Source: Clostridia bacterium (GTDB taxonomy: Bacteria > Bacillota_E > RBS10-35 > JAJYVN01). Taken from it: a DNA stretch of 6,772 nt. The notes under the pieces were generated by a model. The model was not told where the DNA came from. It was given only the letters and a program-made list of their open reading frames with translations, and made no database searches. How positions within the stretch are numbered: the first letter of the stretch is position 1; every line of letters begins with the position of its first letter. Below, piece by piece: positions 1 through 4,897 of the stretch. Position numbers and translations under genes: made by a program. Where the stretch lies: NCBI GenBank assembly GCA_027335515.1, contig DAHWHT010000125.1:1-6772 (forward strand). The letters run 5' to 3'.

Positions 1-51
1 GGCCACCGCCAAGCACGCCCCCCACAACAGGGCGCGGCGCCCCGAAGCCAC
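1..51 (-). CDS. Possible 5' end of an exported protein, cut by the window edge
   Basis: Reading the minus strand from a GTG at 51 gives MASGRRALLWGACLAVA and then the window ends. Two arginines followed by a hydrophobic stretch is what the start of a Sec signal peptide looks like. A G-rich stretch (GGGGGTGGG, about 66-56 on the minus strand) lies just upstream and could serve as ribosome binding site. A GTG at 60 in the same frame would add MGC and is an alternative start. The frame is open further upstream, so the start is not fixed by a stop codon. It lies about 100 bases downstream of sulfatase 1 on the same strand, beyond a hairpin, so it may be a third gene of that group or a separately transcribed one. 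With only 17 codons visible no function can be given, and chance openness in GC-rich DNA is a real alternative. Confidence 0.3.
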   Translation of the reverse strand, partial: MASGRRALLWGACLAVA

Positions 52-141
52 GCATCCCACCCCCAAGCGCCCGCCGCGACCGCCCCCGCAGCCGCCGTCC
101 GTCTCCCCCACCACCCTACCACTCGCCGGCCGCCCCGCGAA

Positions 142-164
142 CCACCCGCCCCTCAGGCGGGTGG
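142..164 (-). terminator. Perfect 9-bp hairpin over the stop codon of sulfatase 1
   Basis: CCACCCGCC (142-150) and GGCGGGTGG (156-164) are exact reverse complements around a 5-base loop. The loop contains the TGA stop of sulfatase 1 (153-155 on the minus strand). A 9-bp, almost all G:C stem is very stable. No T-tract follows on either strand, so it is not a textbook intrinsic terminator. It could stop transcription with help, protect the 3' end of the message, or slow ribosomes at the stop codon. Its position exactly at a gene end supports a 3'-end role. Confidence 0.5.
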
Positions 165-1361
165 ACGCTCGGCTTTGAGTTGGGCATCGAAAGCGGCGAG
201 CCGCGCGGTCAGTTCCGCCACGCGCTGCGGGTGGCGGTCCGCCAGGTTGTACCGCTCCTGGGGGTCCAGTTCCAGATCGAACAACTGCGGCATCTGGCCG
301 CGGTCCTTGCCCTCGGCGCCGCGGGCGACGTGCAGCTTCCATCGTCCGGCGCAGATGGCGTTAAGGCTGTTGCCCATATAGAAATACAGCGCTTCGTGCG
401 GACTTTTGCCCTCGCCGCGGAACAGGTGGCGGATATCCGCCCCGTCCAGCGGGCGGCAGCCGGTCAACGGCGCCCCGGCCCAGGCGGCCAGGGTCGGCAG
501 CAGGTCCATGAAGGCGGCCGGCTCGCCGCAGACGGTGCCGGCGGGCAGGGTCCCCGGCCAACGCGCCACAAAGGGCATGCGCACCCCGCCCTCGTACACG
601 TCGAACTTGCGGCCGCGCTGCCCCGCCGTGCCGCCTTCAAACCACGGGCCGTTGTCGCTGGTCACGATGACAAGCGTCCGCTCCTCCAGGCCGCGGGCGT
701 GCAGTTCCTCGAGCAGACGGCCGAGGTGGAAGTCGATGCACTCGATCGTATCGCCGTAGGTGCCGGCACCGGAGCGCCCGCGAAAGTCGGCCTCCACATG
801 CAGGGGGATGTGCGGCATGGTGTGCGCCAGGTAGACGAAAAACGGCTCCTGCTCCGAACGGTCGCGGATGAAGCGAATGGCCTCGTCGGTATACCGGCGC
901 GTCAGGCTCGCCTGATCCACGGGCCCCGGCAGGACTTCCTCGTCGTCATACAGGGGCAGGGGCTGCATGTCGTTGCTGTAGGGAAGGCCGAAGAAGCGAT
1001 CGAAACCGTGGCGGCGCGGGTGGTGCTCGGGCAGGCAGCCGAGGTGCCACTTGCCCAGGGCGCACGTGGCGTAGCCGGCGGCCTGCAGCACGTCGCCGAT
1101 GGTCCGCTCACCGGCCTCCAGTCCGATGGTATCCCGCGGGAACAGGACCCGCGGCAGGCCGACGCGCTGTGCGTAGCGACCGGTGAGCAGGTTGCAGCGC
1201 GAGGGCGTGCAGACCGGCGCGGCCGAATACATGCGCTCAAAGCGGACCCCGTCGCGGGCGACGGCGTCCATGTGGGGCGTGCGCACCGGGGTGGGCCCGT
1301 AACACCCCATATCGCCGTAACCCATATCGTCCATCAGCACCAGCACGACATTCGGACGCAT
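153..1361 (-). CDS. Sulfatase 1: formylglycine-dependent S1 sulfatase, arylsulfatase A type
   Basis: Predicted to hydrolyse a sulfate ester; the substrate cannot be read from the sequence. From the ATG at 1361 the protein has 402 residues. Visible S1 hallmarks (numbered from this ATG) are: the metal-binding Asp pair in LMDDMGYGD (11-12); the C-T-P-S-R core (51-55), whose Cys would be oxidised to formylglycine; GKWH (103-106); the His of HTMPHIP (184); SDN (235-237); and Lys252 followed by EGGVRMP. The C-terminal domain ends with the usual FDLELDPQERYNLA stretch, so the gene looks intact, though on the short side for the family. An in-frame TTG at 1370 would add MAA, but the ATG lies 9 bases after a GGGG run and starts directly before the conserved PNVVLVLMDD strand. 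No signal peptide is present, so a cytoplasmic enzyme is predicted. It follows the ASST-like gene by 36 bases on the same strand, probably as one transcript. A maturase (FGE or anSME) must be encoded elsewhere. Confidence 0.95.
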   Translation of the reverse strand: MRPNVVLVLMDDMGYGDMGCYGPTPVRTPHMDAVARDGVRFERMYSAAPVCTPSRCNLLTGRYAQRVGLPRVLFPRDTIGLEAGERTIGDVLQAAGYATCALGKWHLGCLPEHHPRRHGFDRFFGLPYSNDMQPLPLYDDEEVLPGPVDQASLTRRYTDEAIRFIRDRSEQEPFFVYLAHTMPHIPLHVEADFRGRSGAGTYGDTIECIDFHLGRLLEELHARGLEERTLVIVTSDNGPWFEGGTAGQRGRKFDVYEGGVRMPFVARWPGTLPAGTVCGEPAAFMDLLPTLAAWAGAPLTGCRPLDGADIRHLFRGEGKSPHEALYFYMGNSLNAICAGRWKLHVARGAEGKDRGQMPQLFDLELDPQERYNLADRHPQRVAELTARLAAFDAQLKAERPPA

Positions 1362-1370
1362 CGCCGCCAA

Positions 1371-1383
1371 CCCCGCCCCCCCC
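1371..1383 (-). promoter_or_regulatory. G-rich ribosome binding region with an 8-G run
   Basis: On the minus strand this reads eight G, one C, four G, and ends 9 bases before the ATG at 1361. It is the only Shine-Dalgarno-like sequence for sulfatase 1. It suits the ATG at 1361, and with shorter spacing also the TTG at 1370. The homopolymer lies in the 36-base gap after the stop codon of the ASST-like gene, so length changes there would not alter either protein. Confidence 0.45.
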
Positions 1384-1397
1384 TTTTCGTGCCGCCG

Positions 1398-2621
1398 CTA
1401 CCACGACCGCGACAGCATGGTCTTTTGGTAGTGGCCCAGGACATCGCGAAAGCCGTGCGGCCGACGCCGCCAGTCCTCGCCGAGGCCGACCGCGCCGGCG
1501 CAGTCCCCCTTGCGGTCGAAAAGGCCGGCCACCTCGGCTTCGCTGTAGCGGGTGGCGCGGTAGACGTGGCGGCCCTCATTGCCGCGGATCGTCCCCCAAA
1601 ACGGCGAATGGTAGTCCCACACCACCTCCCCCTGCGGCGTCACCTCGAAGATGCGCCCCTCGTCCGACGAGCAGATGAGGGTGTTGCCATCCGCCAGCCG
1701 CTGCACGCCGGAGCGGTACGGGGAAAAGAAGCCTTCCGGGTCCCGATACTCCCACACCGTGCGCCCCGTGGATGGATCGATCTCCCGCGCCACCGAGTAC
1801 CCGCGGTACGTACCGTTGTCAAAGATCAGGATGTGCCCGTCCGCCAACATGGTCGGCTGGTGCTGCCCGTCGAGCACGCCCGGACCCCAGGCCCAGACGA
1901 AGGCGGAACGCTCCCGGTCGATGACGCCGATCACATCCAGGGACCGGCAACTGAACAGCAGGTTTCCGGCCCGGAAACGGGGATCTCTGCGCCCCAGCGG
2001 GGTGTCGGGCAGAACCTCCAGCGTGTTGCTGTGGGTCCAGTCCGCCTGGGTCAGCATGGCGATGCTGCCGTCGTGGCGGCGCATGCCGTAGCGCACCGGC
2101 CGGGGCAGGCCGGAGAGGCGCGCCAGTGCGTCCGCGTGCTCGCGAAAGGAAAACTCCCAGCGCACCGCACCGTCGCGGTCGATCTCCACGACGACGTCGT
2201 TGCGGATGGTCTGCGGCGTCTCGCCGGGATCGAAAAAACCGTCCATCGCCGGCTCCTGGCGGTGGGTGAGCATCACCATCCCGCCGTCGGGCAACGGCTG
2301 GAAGTCGTGGTGCACAGGGCCCCGCCACGCCCAGACGCAGCGGGCCTCGGGGTCCAATTCCTCGACGCCGCCCTCATCGCCGTGGCGATCGACCAGGAGG
2401 TTGCCGTTCGGAAGCAGTGCACACAGGTGCGTCCGCTGCACGGGCCAGAAATGCACCAGCACCCCGGCGGCGTCGATCAGACAGACCAGGTTGCCCATTC
2501 CTGGAGAGAACAGCGTATAGCCGGGCTGAATACGGTCCAAGCGACAGGTGCGCACCCCGGCCGGCCCGGGGCTGGCCCGGTCCAACGGCGGCGCCGTCTT
2601 GATGATCCCTTCCTCGAGCAC
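1398..2621 (-). CDS. Arylsulfotransferase (ASST)-like beta-propeller protein
   Basis: Resembles bacterial PAPS-independent aryl-sulfate sulfotransferases, which move a sulfuryl group from a phenolic sulfate to another phenol through a sulfated histidine. From a GTG at 2621 the protein has 407 residues. Repeated propeller strands of the type DG-x-hydrophobic are seen near 71-78, 111-118, 183-190, 260-267 and 310-317. Family motifs are QPGYTLFSP (32-40), HHDF (104-107), DWTHSN (194-199), FSCR (223-226), GQHQP (252-256) and IFDNG (266-270). By motif order the likely active-site residues are His105, His197, Arg226 and His254; I infer this mapping from memory of E. coli ASST, not from an alignment. 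The GTG was chosen because GGGGGG (2630-2635) lies 8 bases upstream and because the internal ATG at 2498 would remove the PGYTLFSP motif. No signal peptide is seen from this start, unlike the periplasmic ASST enzymes. It is the first gene of the minus-strand group and is divergent from sulfatase 2. A non-enzymatic PQQ-like propeller remains possible. Confidence 0.85.
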   Translation of the reverse strand: MLEEGIIKTAPPLDRASPGPAGVRTCRLDRIQPGYTLFSPGMGNLVCLIDAAGVLVHFWPVQRTHLCALLPNGNLLVDRHGDEGGVEELDPEARCVWAWRGPVHHDFQPLPDGGMVMLTHRQEPAMDGFFDPGETPQTIRNDVVVEIDRDGAVRWEFSFREHADALARLSGLPRPVRYGMRRHDGSIAMLTQADWTHSNTLEVLPDTPLGRRDPRFRAGNLLFSCRSLDVIGVIDRERSAFVWAWGPGVLDGQHQPTMLADGHILIFDNGTYRGYSVAREIDPSTGRTVWEYRDPEGFFSPYRSGVQRLADGNTLICSSDEGRIFEVTPQGEVVWDYHSPFWGTIRGNEGRHVYRATRYSEAEVAGLFDRKGDCAGAVGLGEDWRRRPHGFRDVLGHYQKTMLSRSW

Positions 2622-2693
2622 GCCCTCTGCCCCCCGTACAAGCCAAGATCCCGGCGGGTCTCGCCTTTCGCCTTCGCGCGCACCCGTCCGCAT

Positions 2694-2725
2694 CCTGCCG
2701 CACGCGGCCCGCATCGAGCGGCAGG
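2694..2725. repeat. Perfect 8-bp inverted repeat overlapping the sulfatase 2 ribosome binding site
   Basis: CCTGCCGC (2694-2701) and GCGGCAGG (2718-2725) are exact reverse complements with a 16-base spacer. The right arm shares its last two bases with the G-rich Shine-Dalgarno (2724-2732). As DNA it could be a dimeric operator between the divergent genes; as RNA it would form a stem ending at the ribosome binding site. In sequence this rich in G and C an 8-bp repeat can also arise by chance. Confidence 0.4.
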
Positions 2726-2732
2726 GGGAGGA
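2724..2732 (+). promoter_or_regulatory. Shine-Dalgarno GGGGGAGGA that supports a GTG start
   Basis: GGGGGAGGA ends 8 bases before the GTG at 2741, an ideal spacing, and is the strongest ribosome binding site in the window. A second candidate, AGGGGGG at 2777-2783, lies 8 bases before the ATG at 2792, so the shorter start cannot be excluded. Confidence 0.7.
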
Positions 2733-2740
2733 ACGGTCCA

Positions 2741-4321
2741 GTGGAACAGATCCACAGCCGCGCCGCTCGCGCGGCCAGGGGGGTCGCCGGGATGGCGCCG
2801 CGGCAACCGAATATCCTTTTGGTGACCACCGATCAACAGCGCTGGGACACGATGGGCGCGCTTGGGGCGCCGGGGCTGCACACGCCGACCCTGAACCGGC
2901 TGTGCGCCGAAGGCACCGCCTGCACCCGCGCCTATTGCGCCAATCCGCTCTGTTCCCCCAGCCGCGCCAGCCTGCTGACGGGCCTGCTGCCCTCGCGTCA
3001 TGGCTGCTGGACCGTGGGCGTCCCCCTGAGGCACACCCGCACCACCCTGGCCCACCGGCTGCGGCGACTCGGCTACACCACCGCGCTGATCGGCAAGGGC
3101 CACCTGCAACCCTGCCTGTGGCCGGGGTCGCCCGAGGCCGCCCCGGCCATCTTCTCCCTGGAACACTTCGCCGGCTGGCGCGGGCCCTACTACGGCTTCG
3201 AACGCTGCGCGCTGACGATCGGCCACACCTGCGAGCCGCACGCCGCGGGCATGCACTACGGGCTGTGGCTGCGCTGCCAGGGGGTCGATTCCTCGGCCTT
3301 CTTTGGCGGCCAGCGCAGCCACGAACTCGCCAACGCCCCGGGCGGCCGCTGGGATTTGCCACCCCAATGGCACAGCTCCCATTGGGTCGCGGACCTGGCG
3401 ATTCGCCAGTTGCACACCTGGGCCCGGCGCGACCGCACCCAGCCGTTTCTGCTCTGGGCGAGCTTCCCCGATCCGCATCCACCGTTTGTCGCCCCCGAGC
3501 CCTGGTACAGCCGGCAGGTGGCCCTCGGGGACGCGGGCACGCCGCCCACGGCCGCACCCGACCGCTGGATCGACCGGCCCGCGCTCTATGGGGCGGCGCT
3601 CGAAGGCCGCGCGGCGGCGCACTGGCCAGAAGACACCCTCCCCCCCGCCGGCTTCGACCCGGGGCTCGACCACCGCACGATCCCCGCGGATGCAACCCGC
3701 CGCTGGCGCCACGCCTACTTCGCCATGATCGCCCAAGTCGACCACCACCTCGGCCGCATCCTGGCCGCGCTGGACGAATGCGGCCAGGCCGACCGAACCC
3801 TGGTCGTCTTCACCAGCGACCACGGCGAACTGCTGGGTGACAACGGCCTGTGGGGAAAGGGGCCTTTCCACGTCGAGTCCGTGCTGCGCGTTCCACTGCT
3901 CTGGCGCTGGCCCGGACGCATCCCGGCCGGGCGGCGGTGCGCCGCCCTCTTCAGCCTGATGGACCTGATGCCGACCCTGCTTGGCGCCGCCGGGGGGGCA
4001 GTTCCCGCCGGCCTGGACGGGTTGGACCAGGGGGCGGTGCTCTGGCAGGATGCGCCTGGGCCGCGGGAAGCGGTGCGCATCGAAAACCGGGCGACGCCAG
4101 GGTTGCAACTGCAAACCGTCGTCACCCACCGCTACAAGCTGACCACCCACCTGCCGGGCGACACGGGGGAACTCTACGACCTGGAGGCCGATCCGCACGA
4201 GTGCCGCAATCTCTGGCGCGACCCGGACCACGCCGAACTGCGTCGACGCCTCGCGGCCAAACTGCCGGCCCAACTCGATCCCCCACCCGGGCAACTCGCC
4301 CCACGCCTGGCCTACGCCTGA
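2741..4321 (+). CDS. Sulfatase 2: formylglycine-dependent S1 sulfatase, TDQQRWD type
   Basis: Predicted sulfate-ester hydrolase of 526 residues from the GTG at 2741, or 509 from the ATG at 2792. The long form adds an Ala/Arg-rich leader before the conserved first strand PNILLVTTDQQRWD (23-36). Hallmarks are Asp31; the C-S-P-S-R core (71-75) with Cys71 as formylglycine precursor; GKGH (118-121) in place of the common GKWH; SFPDPHPPF (241-249); SDHGELLGDNGLWGKG (359-374) with Asp360, His361 and Lys373; and RVPLLWRWPG (383-392). The C-terminus has the typical LYDLEADPHECRNLW. The DQ in place of DD at the metal site and the DHGE motif place it in a different S1 subfamily from sulfatase 1, nearer choline-sulfatase-like enzymes, so a different substrate is likely. 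An insert near 160-180 (GHTCEP...HYGLWL) resembles one I recall from environmental sulfatases of this type. There is no signal peptide or membrane segment, so it should be cytoplasmic. Its promoter would lie in the region shared with the ASST-like gene. Confidence 0.95.
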   Translation: MEQIHSRAARAARGVAGMAPRQPNILLVTTDQQRWDTMGALGAPGLHTPTLNRLCAEGTACTRAYCANPLCSPSRASLLTGLLPSRHGCWTVGVPLRHTRTTLAHRLRRLGYTTALIGKGHLQPCLWPGSPEAAPAIFSLEHFAGWRGPYYGFERCALTIGHTCEPHAAGMHYGLWLRCQGVDSSAFFGGQRSHELANAPGGRWDLPPQWHSSHWVADLAIRQLHTWARRDRTQPFLLWASFPDPHPPFVAPEPWYSRQVALGDAGTPPTAAPDRWIDRPALYGAALEGRAAAHWPEDTLPPAGFDPGLDHRTIPADATRRWRHAYFAMIAQVDHHLGRILAALDECGQADRTLVVFTSDHGELLGDNGLWGKGPFHVESVLRVPLLWRWPGRIPAGRRCAALFSLMDLMPTLLGAAGGAVPAGLDGLDQGAVLWQDAPGPREAVRIENRATPGLQLQTVVTHRYKLTTHLPGDTGELYDLEADPHECRNLWRDPDHAELRRRLAAKLPAQLDPPPGQLAPRLAYA

Positions 4322-4330
4322 AGCGCGAAC

Positions 4331-4344
4331 CGCGGGCACCCGCG
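4331..4344 (+). terminator. Short GC hairpin 9 bases after the stop of sulfatase 2
   Basis: CGCGGGCACCCGCG is a perfect inverted repeat; allowing a 4-base loop it makes a 5-bp stem. It starts 9 bases after the TGA at 4319-4321. No T-tract follows. A weak 3'-end hairpin is the most that can be said. Confidence 0.25.
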
Positions 4345-4716
4345 ACCGTCCGCGTCGACCACGCCCTCCCGCACCCGGGCGCCCCACGGGGTTCCGATGG
4401 GTGCGGCCGGAGGGCCGCCCCGCGGGTCAGCGGACCAAGGACGGCAAAGCCTTGCTGCCGCGCCCCCGGCAGCCGCGGCGGGTCCCGTGTCAACGGCGGG
4501 ACGGCACCGCGCTTCAGCCGCCGCACCGACATCCATGACGGCGGTGCGGATTCGACGCAGTCACCTCGGGGGAAGGCGCCCACGCACCCGTCTGCGGCCG
4601 GTACCCATGCGCCCACCACACCGCACCCATTCCTTGGCCGGGGCACGCCCAACGGCATCCCGCCCGCTTTCCGCCCGTTGTCTCCGTGGTGCCACGCAGC
4701 CTGCGCAGCGTCGGCG

Positions 4717-4743
4717 CCTTGGGGTGGGGTGGGCCAAGGTTTT
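4717..4743 (+). terminator. Intrinsic-terminator-like hairpin with T4 tract
   Basis: CCTTGG (4717-4722), an 11-base G-rich loop and CCAAGG (4734-4739) form a perfect 6-bp stem, extendable by one G-U pair, and TTTT (4740-4743) follows at once. A run of four T is uncommon in this GC-rich spacer, which makes the arrangement more notable. It lies about 400 bases after sulfatase 2 and about 155 bases before the GxGYxYP gene on the plus strand. It could end read-through from sulfatase 2 or act as an attenuator in the leader of the next gene. The loop has three G-runs separated by single T residues. Confidence 0.4.
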
Positions 4744-4881
4744 CCCGATCACACGGTCGTTTCAGGTTCCGGCCGCCCACCGCCGCACCCAGGGGCGCCG
4801 CCCCGCCCGTTGCGGCGCGCCGGCCCGCCCGGCACAGGAAACGCCGCCGCGGGGCCGTATCTGGAAGAACACTGCTTCGCC

Positions 4882-4888
4882 GGGGGGG
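4882..4888 (+). promoter_or_regulatory. G7 ribosome binding site of the GxGYxYP gene
   Basis: Seven G residues end 9 bases before the ATG at 4898. An in-frame ATG at 4889 touches the G-run directly and so has no room for a Shine-Dalgarno. This favours 4898 as the start. Confidence 0.5.
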
Positions 4889-4897
4889 ATGGGCACG

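Larger units (their letters stand above)
2622..2740. promoter_or_regulatory. Divergent intergenic control region
   Basis: These 119 bases separate the start of the ASST-like gene from that of sulfatase 2, so promoters for both directions would be expected here. I see no convincing -35/-10 pair on either strand. The ASST-side ribosome binding site (2630-2635) and an inverted repeat near the sulfatase side are the only recognisable elements. Shared control of the two groups is inferred from the head-to-head layout. Confidence 0.5.
4322..4897. other. Long stretch without a convincing gene, between sulfatase 2 and the GxGYxYP gene
   Basis: This 576-base stretch has open frames on both strands, but their translations are Ala/Pro/Arg-rich and show no motif, as expected from non-coding GC-rich DNA. 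It holds several short perfect inverted repeats: CGCGGG/CCCGCG (4331-4344), GCGGCC/GGCCGC (4403-4418), GTCCCG/CGGGAC (4482-4502) and CCTTGG/CCAAGG followed by TTTT (4717-4743). The frame of the downstream gene stays open back to 4397, but a start there would bury its Tat signal, so I treat it as non-coding. It probably contains the 3' end of the sulfatase 2 message and the promoter and leader of the next gene. I find no clear promoter. Confidence 0.6.

Noticed and set aside
180..2825. An 881-codon plus-strand open frame antisense to sulfatase 1 and the ASST-like gene
   Set aside because: It lies opposite two genes with clear motifs, its translation has no recognisable motif and is rich in Arg, Ala, Gly, Pro and His, and long antisense frames are expected in DNA this GC-rich.
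2622..3695. Upstream extension of the ASST-like frame by some 358 codons
   Set aside because: The extension overlaps sulfatase 2 in antisense and is Arg/Ala/Gly-rich without motifs; the GTG at 2621 with GGGGGG 8 bases upstream gives a full-length family member.
2477..4387. A 636-codon minus-strand open frame antisense to sulfatase 2
   Set aside because: It covers a sulfatase with all hallmarks intact on the other strand; the product is Gly/Ala/Arg-rich and motif-free.
4488..4493. Consensus -35 hexamer TTGACA on the minus strand
   Set aside because: No A/T-rich -10 element lies at 16-18 bases and no minus-strand gene follows; it falls in the loop of a short hairpin.
4540..4570. tRNA-like T-arm (GGATTCGACGC) in the spacer; a similar GGGTTCGAC near 6740
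   Set aside because: The flanking bases do not pair as a 5-bp T-stem and no acceptor, D or anticodon arms can be placed upstream.
4397..4897. N-terminal extension of the GxGYxYP protein by 167 codons
   Set aside because: A twin-arginine lipoprotein signal must be at the N-terminus to work; the extension is low-complexity Arg/Pro/Ala sequence.
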